The notes: generated from the letters alone by a model not told the origin. A stretch of DNA of 64,000 bases from CAYQDB01 sp964416195 (GCA_964416195.1 CAYQDB010000011.1:1-64000), one strand, 5' to 3'; shown: positions 1-9,798, counted from the stretch's first letter. Made by a program: numbers and translations.

Positions 1-2499
1 TCAATCGCCCATTCATCCGACTGTCAGCAAACTAACCCTAAACTCAACCCGGCAGGCAACCGTCAGGTTATACCAGTGATGGCATTGGAGCAACCTATCG
101 TCCAGTACACGGCACACAACCGGGGCAATATCCAACTGGCCCTTGCCAACAACGGCACTTTTGGAACCATGGGGAGCAGCGTTCCGGACCCTTTCACCGG
201 AGAGGCCATTCCTTCGTGTATTTATCCTAAGGGTAGTGATATCGTCTATCTCTGGGTAGCTGCTGTCTGGATAGGTGCTGTGGTCGGACGCGATACACTT
301 GTTTCATGTGCTAATGACGACTGGTACCGTACCATGGAATTCTGGCCTGACATCAGACCCTTCGGCGACTTTGTCTACAAGTCCATGGATATAAACAGCC
401 CCTTCTATGACCCCAAGGCGCACTCCGAACAGGACATTCTCTGCGAATATACCGACACCATTACCTCACCTAATCTGGTGGAACAGGACCCCTCTGACAT
501 GAGGCCTCATAAACCACTGAACGTCAAGGTTACCCAGAGATCAATGGCGTGGAGCTACTCCTACGCTGACGACTTTATATTATTCGACTACCAGGTTCAA
601 AATATTGGTGAGAAAAACCTCAAAAACGTTTACATCGGAGTTTATGTCGACGGAGATGTACACCACACTTCTCGGGAATCGGGATATATGGACGACATTG
701 TCGGCTTTTATCGCACCCACCCCGCGCCCGAGGGCTGCGGTTTTGTTGATACCATCAACGTAGCCTACATAACAGACAACAATGGTGATCCCAACACCTC
801 TTCCGGTCAATGGGACTTCAAATCTGCTCGGGGCGTCGTAGGCGTCCGAGTCGTACGCACTCCCGCCATAGATCTAAAATACTCTTTTAACTGGTGGTAT
901 TTCTCCTTCAGTGATCCATGTTACGATTTCGGACCACGACGTCAGGGAACTCCAGAGGACCCTTACCGGAATTTCGGTAGTCGCATGGGCACTCCAGAAG
1001 GCGACCGGAATAAATATTACATTCTGAGTCATGAAGAATTTGATTATGATCTCTTGTTCATGGCTATCGACCACACTCTGGAAGGCTGGCTACCACCTCC
1101 CGAAAACGCTGACGAGTATGCCGAGGGTTGGGATGTGCGGTACCTGCTTTCCTTTGGACCTTTTGATATCAGCCCAGGACAGAAACTACCTGTCTCCTTT
1201 GCCTGGGTGGGGGGCGAAAACCTACACGTGAATTCCTCAGATTTTGTAAACCTGTTCAAAGATCCATATCATCCTGATGTTTACTACCAATCTCTCGATT
1301 TTTCCGATCTTGCTACCAACGCCCGCTGGGCCTCCTGGGTCTACGATAATCCCGGGGTTGACACCGATGGCGACGGTTATTATGGCCCGAAAAGAATCTG
1401 TTGTGACTCAGCCACCGGAATTTGTGACACGTTCTACTCTGCTGGAGATGGAGTTCCTGACTTCTGTGCAGCAGGACCACCACCAGCTCCAAAGCTACGA
1501 GTTATTCCGTCCGAGGGGAAACTGACCGTGCGCTGGAACGGCTTCTATTCAGAAACTACAAGGGACGTTTTCTCCCAAATCATCGATTTCGAGGGCTACC
1601 GCGTTTACATAGGTCGGGACAACCGCCCCACCAGCTTTTCCTTAGTCACCTCGTATGACAGGGAAGATTACAACCGGTATATACTTAAAGAAATCCTTCC
1701 AGGAGTTTCGGAATGGTTCCTTGAAGAAACCCCCTTCCTACTGGATTCACTGCGCCGAATATTTGCCGACCCCGATTTTGATCCACTCTTTTACACTAGA
1801 GAGAGACCCTTCACTTTCGAGGGTGAGACCTATTACTTTGAACCTCAAGACTACAACGCCTCCGTCCTATCTTTCGCTTGCGGGATACATAAAGTCTATC
1901 CTGACGCCGTTAACCCCGGTACTGACCCTGCTTTTTGGTCACCCGAGAGCGTCACCGAGGAGCACGGTCAGCCGCTGCCGAAGTTCTATGAGTATGAGTA
2001 CACCATCGAAAGGCTCCTTCCAACCGTGCCCTACAACATCGCCGTTACCAGCTTTGATTTTGGTTCGCCTGTTGCCGGCCTGTCTGCGCTGGAAACCGAC
2101 CCAACAAACAACACTATAGCCGCTTATCCCCAGGTCCCGGCCGACACGGTCGATACATATCGGCTCGACGTATACGTGTATCCAAACCCATACCGCATCG
2201 ACGGACGGTACCGTTCACTGGGATTTGAGGGCCGGCTTGACACGGAACTCCCTGACGACAAAGTACGCGCCATTCATTTCGCCAACCTCCCGGCTAAGTG
2301 TACCATCAACATATACTCGCTTGATGGCGACCTCGTAAAGGAGATCATTCACGACAGAAATCCATCGGACCCCCAATCATCACATGACCAGTGGAATCTG
2401 ATATCGCGCAATATGCAGGCTGTTGTTTCAGGTCTCTACTACTACGTTGTCGAATCGGAAAGCCGCACTCAAATTGGCAAGTTCGCTGTCATCAAGTAG
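1..2499 (+). CDS. Large exported protein with C-terminal FlgD-like sorting domain (5' end outside window)
   Basis: The reading frame is open from the first base. A GTG/ATG pair at 76-81 could be taken as a start, but the codons before it read naturally into the protein, so I treat the gene as truncated by the window edge. More than 800 residues are visible, rich in aromatic residues and Asp/Gly and without membrane segments. A DTDGDGYYGP stretch resembles calcium-binding type repeats, followed by a fibronectin-like region. The C-terminus carries a YPNPY motif and ends in GKFAVIK, the pattern of FlgD-like/Por-type sorting domains of FCB-group secreted proteins. I infer an extracellular or surface-attached protein of unknown role. 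It ends directly against the convergent MFS gene with no spacer. Confidence 0.8.
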   Translation, partial: SIAHSSDCQQTNPKLNPAGNRQVIPVMALEQPIVQYTAHNRGNIQLALANNGTFGTMGSSVPDPFTGEAIPSCIYPKGSDIVYLWVAAVWIGAVVGRDTLVSCANDDWYRTMEFWPDIRPFGDFVYKSMDINSPFYDPKAHSEQDILCEYTDTITSPNLVEQDPSDMRPHKPLNVKVTQRSMAWSYSYADDFILFDYQVQNIGEKNLKNVYIGVYVDGDVHHTSRESGYMDDIVGFYRTHPAPEGCGFVDTINVAYITDNNGDPNTSSGQWDFKSARGVVGVRVVRTPAIDLKYSFNWWYFSFSDPCYDFGPRRQGTPEDPYRNFGSRMGTPEGDRNKYYILSHEEFDYDLLFMAIDHTLEGWLPPPENADEYAEGWDVRYLLSFGPFDISPGQKLPVSFAWVGGENLHVNSSDFVNLFKDPYHPDVYYQSLDFSDLATNARWASWVYDNPGVDTDGDGYYGPKRICCDSATGICDTFYSAGDGVPDFCAAGPPPAPKLRVIPSEGKLTVRWNGFYSETTRDVFSQIIDFEGYRVYIGRDNRPTSFSLVTSYDREDYNRYILKEILPGVSEWFLEETPFLLDSLRRIFADPDFDPLFYTRERPFTFEGETYYFEPQDYNASVLSFACGIHKVYPDAVNPGTDPAFWSPESVTEEHGQPLPKFYEYEYTIERLLPTVPYNIAVTSFDFGSPVAGLSALETDPTNNTIAAYPQVPADTVDTYRLDVYVYPNPYRIDGRYRSLGFEGRLDTELPDDKVRAIHFANLPAKCTINIYSLDGDLVKEIIHDRNPSDPQSSHDQWNLISRNMQAVVSGLYYYVVESESRTQIGKFAVIK

Positions 2500-3720
2500 T
2501 CATTTTTGAGCATTGAACTCCGCTGGGAGGAAGTGTCCAAATATCAGGTAACCCACCGCTGATAATACCGCCAGCGATGAGATAGCGAACCATGCCACAG
2601 CCGGAGTACCGCCCAGATGGTCGAGAATCAATCCGCCATACAGCGGCCCAAACGACCATCCCGCCGCCATAAAGAAGCCAAAAATGCCCATGTATCTTCC
2701 CATCCGCCCCGTCGGCGCCAGACGTGAGGTAAGTGTTAGTGAGGGCGGGGACATGAACATTTCACCAACTGTTACCACGGTAATAGTTAAAATAAAATAC
2801 TCGAACCCAATCAGCATCCCAAGCATGCCGTAACCGATGGCATACAGAAAACCACCCCAGGCCAGTTGAGTGGTCAGGGCAAATCTTGAAAGTAGACGCG
2901 TAATAGGAATCTGCAAAAAAACCACGAGCAAACCGTTGAGGCTAAACAGGAAACCCAATTGCGTTTCTGAAATACCGACCATTTCCACCGTGTAAACAGA
3001 AAACGGCAGGATTAGCTGGGCTACGACGAGATACAACATGAAGATCAAGATAGAATGCTTTACCAACAGGGGATCGTCTTTGATAGCAACAATATCCGAA
3101 AACTTGAAACGATCGGTTTGCTGCTTTGTATGCACAACCTTCAGAAAACGCTGGAAAATCCAGGCAGACACTAATAAAACAACAGCCGACATCAGAAACA
3201 GCGAGGAGTAGGAAGAAGTCGCCAGAAAACCCCCTATAGCCGGCCCTGCTGCCCAGCCAAGATTACCCGCGGTACGAGTTATGGCATAGCCGTCCAGTCG
3301 TCGTTCTGTCGGCAAGATGTCAGAGACCATGGCATTGGCTACCGGCTGGAAAACTGCTCCGAAGGCTGAATTGACCATTAGCAGCACGGCACACCACCAG
3401 AAGCCCCAGTGCCAGTGGATAGCAGCAGCCAATAGCACAAATATGACAGCCCGTCCGTACTGAGCGGATATCAGCAGCCAGAGACGCTCAATCCGGTCAG
3501 AGACTTCCCCCCCAACCGCCTGAAACACCGACCGGACCACAGCCATAACACCGAAAAATAGACCGATCTCAGTAAGCGACATACCGAACTCGGCGTAGAA
3601 GTAGATGCCAATAAACGGAATGGCAGCAGCGAATCCCAGTGCACTGACAAACCAGCCAAGCGAAAGAATCCAGAGATTTCGGTCAAATTGACGAATATAG
3701 GTAAGGCTCTTGTTCCACAT
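2500..3720 (-). CDS. MFS transporter, about 12 membrane segments
   Basis: This 406-residue protein is almost entirely hydrophobic helices and fits the usual 400-residue, 12-helix major facilitator fold. The loop after helix 2 has GGEVSDRIERLW, a version of the MFS motif A (G-x-x-x-D-R-x-x-R). The second half starts after a basic loop (residues about 190-215). The family moves small solutes or drugs across the inner membrane, usually driven by protons; the substrate cannot be told from sequence. It stands alone, convergent with the exported-protein gene and about 140 bases downstream of the kinase/TPR gene on the same strand. A weak promoter-like TTGTCT-17-TAATAT lies just upstream. Confidence 0.85.
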   Translation of the reverse strand: MWNKSLTYIRQFDRNLWILSLGWFVSALGFAAAIPFIGIYFYAEFGMSLTEIGLFFGVMAVVRSVFQAVGGEVSDRIERLWLLISAQYGRAVIFVLLAAAIHWHWGFWWCAVLLMVNSAFGAVFQPVANAMVSDILPTERRLDGYAITRTAGNLGWAAGPAIGGFLATSSYSSLFLMSAVVLLVSAWIFQRFLKVVHTKQQTDRFKFSDIVAIKDDPLLVKHSILIFMLYLVVAQLILPFSVYTVEMVGISETQLGFLFSLNGLLVVFLQIPITRLLSRFALTTQLAWGGFLYAIGYGMLGMLIGFEYFILTITVVTVGEMFMSPPSLTLTSRLAPTGRMGRYMGIFGFFMAAGWSFGPLYGGLILDHLGGTPAVAWFAISSLAVLSAVGYLIFGHFLPAEFNAQK

Positions 3721-3858
3721 TCTCAGGGGATATTAAGGCAAAGATGACCTGAAGACAAGTACAGTTCAAGTAGGGAAGAACCCGAAGCGGTTCTGCCTAA
3801 GGAAGTTATGAATTGACAGAACCACATGGAGGGTCTGCTTTACGGCTGTTGCAAGAAG

Positions 3859-5181
3859 TTAACTGGTGAGTTTAGCTAAACGGGCACGGGCATCCTTGAT
3901 TTCTTTTAACTCAATCTCCGGATTGCCCCAGTACTGAAGCATCTCCTCGTAGTTTTGGATCGCCTCCTCTGTATTTCCCAGGCCTTCATTAGCCACACCA
4001 AGCAGGTACAAAATATACGGGTAGTGAAAGCCACTGGTCGTTTCATATCGGCCAGAGACAAATTTCTGCAGGATCTCATTCCCGCTCTCATACTGACCGG
4101 ACAATACCCTGAGATAGCCGGCTAACCTCACATTGCCGCCACCCTCTTGTTGTTGCTGCTCTGCCAACTCTTCCCTTGCTTCAATTATGGCTGCGGTATC
4201 AAGCTGACAGTAAGCTTCAAAAAGCTGCTCAACAAGGTTAAGGAGCGGCCACATCTGCGAAGGCATTCGAGATTTGAATTCGTCCAGAGATTTCTTAAAG
4301 ACCGGTCTGGCCTCAGCTTCGGTATTGTGATCGATAGTTACCAATCTAAGGGGATAGGTGAGACGCTCAAGGGGACTAGCCCATCGGTGCGCCTCCCGGG
4401 CGTAAAACAGCGCACTGTCAGGCAAATCGTACCTCTCGTAATGGCTCGAAATTGCGTGCAGAGCATTGAAGATGATGCTACTATCACCAGTCAGCTTTGC
4501 CTGTTCTAGTGCTCGGAAGCGGAGGTCTAAACTGCTTCTGAACTTTCCCGACCAGTTAGCGAGATTGGCATGAGCGTGGTAATAGTCTTCCATCCGATAG
4601 GGATCGTTGTGGTATCTTTGCGCGAATTTCTCAAGATACTGACGAGAACTTTCGAAATCGCGCTTGCGGATATACAGACTACTCAGGCCGCGGAGGGCTT
4701 GAGGATTATCCGGAAAGCGAGACAGAGCGTCCGTGTATTCATCAATAGCATCATCGAGTTTCATCTGCCTTAAGTACAAATCAGCCAGCCGGAGAAAGGG
4801 GGCAGGTGATTCCGGGTGATACCTCCGAATGAGTTTCACATATTCAACAGCCTTTTCGAGGTCGCCATACTCTTGGTGTGTCTGGGCATAGAATGACAGC
4901 GCCAGTTGATACTGCGGGTCGATCTCCAACACCGTGTCAAGATGAGCAAATGCTGACGCCGTGTCCTGAGCAAAAGCGACGAAAACGAGTGCATAGAACG
5001 TACGGCCCTCCTTGTCGTCAGGATAGTGGTTGACGAATGTTTCCAGCCTGACAAAAGATTCGTCGTACCTTTGCTCCAGCCAGAACCCGGAGTAAATATC
5101 CAGCAGGCTCTTTTCACGGAGAGGCAGTCTGCTTTTGTACTCCTGGGCGAGCGCAAAATACCTGGCGCCCTCGAAAAACAT
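3859..5181 (-). CDS. C-terminal TPR part of the frameshifted Ser/Thr kinase
   Basis: This frame encodes about 440 residues of tetratricopeptide-like repeats, with helix pairs carrying Ala/Gly/Tyr/Pro at TPR spacing, for example around 'DDAIDEYTDALSRFPDNPQA' and 'TEEAIQNYEEMLQYWGNPE'. It has no start of its own that looks real: the ATG at 5181 lies in the middle of a repeat. Protein sequence flows into it from the kinase frame if one base is removed from the five-A run at 5174-5178 (T run on the coding strand), giving ANVFEGARYFALAQEYK. The joined gene would be 992 residues. I read this as the second half of one protein whose TPRs probably bind partners outside the membrane. Either a sequencing error or a true mutation could explain the break. 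Confidence 0.75.
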   Translation of the reverse strand: MFFEGARYFALAQEYKSRLPLREKSLLDIYSGFWLEQRYDESFVRLETFVNHYPDDKEGRTFYALVFVAFAQDTASAFAHLDTVLEIDPQYQLALSFYAQTHQEYGDLEKAVEYVKLIRRYHPESPAPFLRLADLYLRQMKLDDAIDEYTDALSRFPDNPQALRGLSSLYIRKRDFESSRQYLEKFAQRYHNDPYRMEDYYHAHANLANWSGKFRSSLDLRFRALEQAKLTGDSSIIFNALHAISSHYERYDLPDSALFYAREAHRWASPLERLTYPLRLVTIDHNTEAEARPVFKKSLDEFKSRMPSQMWPLLNLVEQLFEAYCQLDTAAIIEAREELAEQQQQEGGGNVRLAGYLRVLSGQYESGNEILQKFVSGRYETTSGFHYPYILYLLGVANEGLGNTEEAIQNYEEMLQYWGNPEIELKEIKDARARLAKLTS

Positions 5182-6838
5182 TCGCCATACCGATGCGCAT
5201 GTACGCCAGGGCGAACCCGGGATCGATCTCCAGGGCCCGGTTGAACTTGTCAATTGCCTCCTCGTATAATTCAAGCTCAAGTTTTTTCATGCCATCATGA
5301 TATAACCGGTAAGCTTCCGGCGAAGATGAGGTCAGCTCGGAAACGCTTACTGTGGCTGCCCTCAGTTCGGAAATGTTGAGTCCGTCAGCTATTTTCTCGG
5401 TCATACTGTCAACCAGCGCAAAGGCATCTTTGCCCACCACTTTTTCGCCAAGGATTATCTTTCCTGTGGCGACTTCCTCGAGACGAGCGTCAATCCTTAT
5501 CTTGTCCCCAAGCTTGTACAGCGACCCCGACAGAAGATTGACGGCTCCAAGGGCTCGGGCTGCGCTGAGCATCTCGGTGTGAGTGTACGAATCAGCATCA
5601 CCCTCCTTTTCACGATGGAGGTAGTCGAGCAGGCGCTGCCGGCTAACAAGATTGATCGCCTGACTTTGGGCCAGGTCGGTAAGAAGTATCTCCGGCAGGC
5701 CGGTTTCCATCCAGTCAAGTTCCGGATCGCCGGTCTTGTTCTCGAAGCTGAGAATGGCTAAGCTGTTCTCGCCTGCACGCAAAGCAGGAATGTACTCCCC
5801 GTCGTCTGTCCGGAACCAATTCGTAACGATGGCAACAAGCGCCATGAGGGCTATCACCAGTAAAATCAGGCTCCCTACGCCCAATTTGAATGCGCGTACC
5901 TTGGGAGTTTCGGTCGAAACAACGCTCACCGATGAAAGGCTCTCTGAAGGGCCGCTGTCGTACTGACGCCGCAGATTTCGCAAATCTACCACAAGGTCAC
6001 GGGTGTCCTGATACCGGTCACCCGGGTCTTTCTGGAGACACTTGTCGATGATCCTCTCCAGTTCGGCCGGAACGTTTTGGTTTTTCAGACGCGGCGACTC
6101 CGGCCTGGCCTCGAGAATCTTTGCTAGAGTCGAAACGGGGGATGAGTCTTCAAAAGGCAGTCGACCGGTTGCCATTTTGTACAATAAAACGCCAAAGGAG
6201 AAAATGTCTGACCGGACGTCTACGTCTTCCCCCCGCGCCTGCTCCGGAGACATGTAGGAAACGGTACCGATAATTTTACCTGCCTTGGTCAACTGCTGGG
6301 AAACTGTTTCGGTGCCGTCATCCTTTTCGCCCCACTGCAGCACATCAAGCGATTTGGCCAGACCAAAATCGAGGATCTTCGGCTCACCGTCCTCGTTAAC
6401 CATGATGTTGGCGGCTTTGATATCGCGGTGAACAATGTTGATCTTATGGGCCGCGGCAAGCCCCGAAGCGATTTTTTCAGCTAGGCGGACAACTGTGGGC
6501 ACATCGTTGGGGTGACGTTGCAGGTAGTTTGCAAGGGGTTCACCCTGAATATACTCCATCACGATATAGTTTATCTCTCGACCTGTGTCAGGCTCGGTGG
6601 AGGTACCGATATCATATATGGCCATGATGTTGTGGTGGGATATCTGGGCCGCTGTCTTTGCTTCCCGCTGAAAGCGCTTTTGTCTTTCGACGTCACTGAA
6701 AAACTCCGCCGTAAGGATTTTCAGCGCCACCTGGCGATTGAGTTTCTGGTCTTCAACCAGGTACACTTCGCCCATACCACCTTCACCGAGCTTTTTTACT
6801 ACTTTGAAATGATCAATGGTTTGACCGGTATTTAGCAT
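5114..6838 (-). CDS. Membrane-anchored serine/threonine protein kinase (N-terminal part, frameshifted)
   Basis: Residues about 11-280 form a Hanks-type kinase: glycine loop GEGGMGEV, lysine in VALK (residue 40), HRDIKAANI with HRD at 137-139, DFG at 157-159, and SPE in place of APE. One membrane helix lies at about 319-341. A 'SLAILSFENKTGD' region follows, resembling the FlgO/TolB-type domain often found behind such kinases, then the first TPR helices. After residue about 550 the frame leaves the TPR homology and ends in an unrelated tail, because of one extra T in a T5 run at 5174-5178. It overlaps the upstream FHA/phosphatase gene by 7 bases, so kinase and phosphatase are co-transcribed and probably act on the same proteins. 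Confidence 0.88.
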   Translation of the reverse strand: MLNTGQTIDHFKVVKKLGEGGMGEVYLVEDQKLNRQVALKILTAEFFSDVERQKRFQREAKTAAQISHHNIMAIYDIGTSTEPDTGREINYIVMEYIQGEPLANYLQRHPNDVPTVVRLAEKIASGLAAAHKINIVHRDIKAANIMVNEDGEPKILDFGLAKSLDVLQWGEKDDGTETVSQQLTKAGKIIGTVSYMSPEQARGEDVDVRSDIFSFGVLLYKMATGRLPFEDSSPVSTLAKILEARPESPRLKNQNVPAELERIIDKCLQKDPGDRYQDTRDLVVDLRNLRRQYDSGPSESLSSVSVVSTETPKVRAFKLGVGSLILLVIALMALVAIVTNWFRTDDGEYIPALRAGENSLAILSFENKTGDPELDWMETGLPEILLTDLAQSQAINLVSRQRLLDYLHREKEGDADSYTHTEMLSAARALGAVNLLSGSLYKLGDKIRIDARLEEVATGKIILGEKVVGKDAFALVDSMTEKIADGLNISELRAATVSVSELTSSSPEAYRLYHDGMKKLELELYEEAIDKFNRALEIDPGFALAYMRIGMANVFRGRQVFCARPGVQKQTASP

Positions 6839-8493
6839 GCCAAATCTTTCTTTATTAGTAGCATGGTAATATCATCTGATCGGGGAGCATCCTTCACAAA
6901 TGCCTTGATGTCGTCCACCAAGCTGCGTGCTATTTCTTCAGGTGATTTGTCTCTGAAATCGACCACCAAGCGCTCGACTCTTTCATCGCCGTAGAATTCC
7001 TCTCCTCTTGCAGCCTCAGTGACGCCGTCAGTGAATACAAACAGCAAGTTTCCCTCACCCAGTTTTACCGTCTCCTCAGCCCATCCACCGAAATTGAAGG
7101 CTCCTATCATGGTACCGGATGCCTCCAGGTACTCGATCTGGCCGTTGGCTCGAACCAGTAAGGGCGGGTTGTGCCCCGCATTGACGAACGTCATTGTGTC
7201 TTCCTTGGGATCTATCAACCCGATAAACAGAGTGGCGAAATTTTCTGAGGTGCTGTAATTAAAGAGTTGCAGGGAAACCTGTTTAACCGCCTTGCATAAA
7301 TCAAACTGTTTCTCATCATATAATATCCTGAAAGAGGCAAGGATATTCGACATCAAAAGCGCCGCTCCCATACCTTTTCCGCTTACGTCGGCCACCAGGA
7401 ATAAGAGACGCCCATCAGGTAACAGGGTTAGATCGTATAGATCGCCCCCGACAGCACGGCACTGCTCCTGAAAAGTATATGTTTTGTAACCGCTAAGGTT
7501 CGGTGTCTGTTTTGCCAGAAGGTTACGTTGAATCAATGAAGCACGTCTAATCTCCGACTCGATCACCTGTTTTTCCTGTCGCTCGGTCAACAAAGAGTAG
7601 TTCAGCAGCCGAAAGGCGATGAGATTGCCAAATGTAGCAAAAAGTCTCAGGTACTCGTCAGTGTATCGCTGCAACGGATTCGATGTATCAGCATAGAGTA
7701 TCCCCAGAACCTTACCCTCTACAAAGAGCGGAACCGCCATCGCAGATTTGAGCTGTGACATGATAATAGATTGCTGTGCGGCAAAACGCGGGTCATCCCT
7801 GGGATCGCCGATCACGACCGCATTCTTGTTAGTCAGAATCTCATTGACAATTGTTCGAGAAAGGGTGAAGGAACCAGGGTCGCTTTCACCAGGCAGAAGG
7901 TAGGCAGCCACATACGGGTCCTTTCGACCATCAGTCGTGAGCAGGACTGCCAGTCTCTCTGCAGGTATCGCTTTCATCACCAGGGCCAGCGAGCGTTCCA
8001 ACATAACCTCTTTTGGTTCAGGTAGGATGAGCATCTTGGCCATTTCAAAAAGCGTGGACATCACCTCCGGACGGTCGATAACCTTTGCCGGCAGAGGCTC
8101 AAGTGCCTCTTTTATAGAAAGGAACACCGACTTCTCCGGCTCCACATCAGTATAAAGACTGGCTGTCGGCATTCTCAACTGGCTTGACGGCTGGGGAACA
8201 TCACTCGCCATCAACTTAAACTCGCTAGACCCAAACATGATGTAATCGCCCGGTTTGATTTCAACGCGCGATGTTACCCGTTCCCCATTGACCACGGTCC
8301 CGTTATGACTTTCTAGATCGATCAGAAAACAGGGGCCGTCTAAGGTCTCTACCTCGAGTTCGGCATGCCTTCTTGAGACCGCATTGTCAGCAATATAGAA
8401 GTCGCATTCAAGCTTGCGACCAACTATCCATTTCCCGGGCTCGAGGTTCCAGGAGTAGTAGCGGCGACCATCAGTTCCAGTTAGTTTCAGCAT
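6832..8493 (-). CDS. FHA-GAF-PP2C (RsbU/SpoIIE-like) serine phosphatase
   Basis: Three domains are visible. Residues 1-95 are a forkhead-associated phosphothreonine-binding domain (GRKL at 26-29, SRRH at 40-43, SHNGTVVNG at 62-70). Residues about 165-305 look like a GAF sensor domain. Residues about 350-550 are a PP2C-type SpoIIE phosphatase with GGDLYD, ADVSGKGMGAAL, NAGHNPP and FTDGVTE motifs that hold the metal-binding aspartates. It is probably cytoplasmic, with no signal or membrane helix. Its stop overlaps the start of the kinase gene, suggesting an FHA-guided kinase/phosphatase switch. Proteins of this type often control anti-sigma factor antagonists, but no such antagonist gene is nearby. 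Confidence 0.9.
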   Translation of the reverse strand: MLKLTGTDGRRYYSWNLEPGKWIVGRKLECDFYIADNAVSRRHAELEVETLDGPCFLIDLESHNGTVVNGERVTSRVEIKPGDYIMFGSSEFKLMASDVPQPSSQLRMPTASLYTDVEPEKSVFLSIKEALEPLPAKVIDRPEVMSTLFEMAKMLILPEPKEVMLERSLALVMKAIPAERLAVLLTTDGRKDPYVAAYLLPGESDPGSFTLSRTIVNEILTNKNAVVIGDPRDDPRFAAQQSIIMSQLKSAMAVPLFVEGKVLGILYADTSNPLQRYTDEYLRLFATFGNLIAFRLLNYSLLTERQEKQVIESEIRRASLIQRNLLAKQTPNLSGYKTYTFQEQCRAVGGDLYDLTLLPDGRLLFLVADVSGKGMGAALLMSNILASFRILYDEKQFDLCKAVKQVSLQLFNYSTSENFATLFIGLIDPKEDTMTFVNAGHNPPLLVRANGQIEYLEASGTMIGAFNFGGWAEETVKLGEGNLLFVFTDGVTEAARGEEFYGDERVERLVVDFRDKSPEEIARSLVDDIKAFVKDAPRSDDITMLLIKKDLAC

Positions 8494-8540
8494 TAGGGGG
8501 AAGCAAGCTCCTATTGTCTTGTTCTACTCAGACATGTGGT

Positions 8541-8570
8541 AATATACACCTTAACCGGCAACGTAGTTAA
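8541..8570 (-). promoter_or_regulatory. Possible promoter of the phosphatase-kinase operon
   Basis: On the minus strand TTAACT is followed after 18 bases by TATATT. The -35 box lies inside the last codons of the preceding glycosyltransferase gene, and the start codon is about 48 bases downstream of the -10 box. The -10 match is good and the -35 match is fair. Confidence 0.4.
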
Positions 8571-9738
8571 TCAAAAACTCGGCAATATTGTCGAATCCAT
8601 CAATGCGATATTTCGCCCACCCGGCTCTGGCCATTGCAGTAAGACTGCCGGAGTCCCTCAGACAACTCAGGTATCCTCCGAAAGCGTCAGCCGCAGCATT
8701 GGAATCAATCTCCTCAGCCACACCGGCTTGCATGAGACACTCACTGTTCAGTGGCGCAAACGGGCCTATAGGCGGGCCGACAATAAACATGGGCAATCCC
8801 AAGCCGAGCGCCCAGTTGGTGCGTTCGTGAGAGGGGGCTACAAAATAGTCAAACGTCGGAAAGAGTTGAGCCGTGAAGCCGTTTTCTTCCCGACGTGAAG
8901 CATGCTGCACAATAAGAGCTGGGGGTAAATCATCTGGAACGAACTCGCGCGAATCTACCTCGACGAATTCGACACCGTGCGCCCGAAAGCAGGAGGCCGC
9001 CCCATTGGCCAACACCCCGTTTTGTTGTGCAAACAAAATGGCTTTCCCACTGTGAGCTATCGCCGATACGGCTGCCCGGACCATCTTTTCAACGTGCTGC
9101 TCAGGTTCGGCGCCGGAGCTGAAAAACGCCCCGATCAGAGGTTCGCTGCTGCTCATTCTCTGCTGACGTGCCGAAAACGCATCAACCGCCTGCTTGACTA
9201 GGGAAGGCTCGATACAAAGACCGGTTACGATGACATCATCGATGCTGTAACCGGAATCAATAAAAGGACCGGCAGCCCCATCGGTGGGCACCAGTACCTT
9301 AGAAGCTCCCGCCACAACCGCCTCGGCAGGAGTAACAACTTCCCCATGCTGATATATCAGTTTCTGTCTGTCTTTCAAGATCGCTACAAGGGTGGGATGA
9401 GCTACAACGACGGGGTTGGGATCAGACGAAAACCTGCGTCGCAAGTCTCGACCCATCAGATTGAGTGTGAGACTGGGCCGGTTATAATCGGCGCTGGAAC
9501 GGAGCCTCTCATAAAGCATCGCGACAATGCCGGGCGATGAACCCTTTCGATACATCCAGCACGCTACTTGCCAGGCTAGTCTCGAAAGGCCCCTTGACAC
9601 CTCAAAAACATCGGACTCTCCCCGGACCATGCCCACGTCGCCTCTACGAACCAACGCTTCCAGAATACCGTCAAGGTAAAACGGGTGCCCTCTCCCAATG
9701 TTGGTGTAGAGGAAGTTTATGCGAGGTGGTATTACCAT
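8551..9738 (-). CDS. Glycosyltransferase-like protein (GT-B/MurG-type fold suspected)
   Basis: The protein starts RINFLYTNIGRGHPFYLDG, the Gly-rich first strand and loop seen in GT-B glycosyltransferases of the MurG/MGDG synthase kind. Later parts have PTDGAAGPFIDSGY and a Ser/Pro-rich 'PSHERTNWALGLGLPMFIVG' stretch, resembling the donor-binding C-terminal half. I infer transfer of a sugar to a lipid or cell-wall acceptor; the real substrate is unknown. I choose the ATG at 9738 because the conserved N-terminus begins there. The earlier in-frame start 13 codons upstream would put a palindromic repeat (9752-9771) inside the coding region. It ends about 57 bases before the FHA phosphatase on the same strand. 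Confidence 0.75.
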   Translation of the reverse strand: MVIPPRINFLYTNIGRGHPFYLDGILEALVRRGDVGMVRGESDVFEVSRGLSRLAWQVACWMYRKGSSPGIVAMLYERLRSSADYNRPSLTLNLMGRDLRRRFSSDPNPVVVAHPTLVAILKDRQKLIYQHGEVVTPAEAVVAGASKVLVPTDGAAGPFIDSGYSIDDVIVTGLCIEPSLVKQAVDAFSARQQRMSSSEPLIGAFFSSGAEPEQHVEKMVRAAVSAIAHSGKAILFAQQNGVLANGAASCFRAHGVEFVEVDSREFVPDDLPPALIVQHASRREENGFTAQLFPTFDYFVAPSHERTNWALGLGLPMFIVGPPIGPFAPLNSECLMQAGVAEEIDSNAAADAFGGYLSCLRDSGSLTAMARAGWAKYRIDGFDNIAEFLINYVAG

Positions 9739-9751
9739 CTTTTCACAAAGG

Positions 9752-9771
9752 GGCAGATGTGGACATCTGCC
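9752..9771. repeat. 20-base near-perfect palindrome
   Basis: GGCAGATGT, two bases, then ACATCTGCC: nine base pairs of inverted repeat directly in front of the glycosyltransferase start. A similar GGACATCTGCCGC string occurs near 51120 in the gene-poor scar, so it may belong to a dispersed intergenic repeat. Confidence 0.6.
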
Positions 9772-9798
9772 GCCCACATAATAAGTCTTCGCGTAACC

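Noticed and set aside
3777..3794. AGAACC/GGTTCT hairpin after the kinase-TPR gene
   Set aside because: A stable stem but without a T run, so not a convincing intrinsic terminator.
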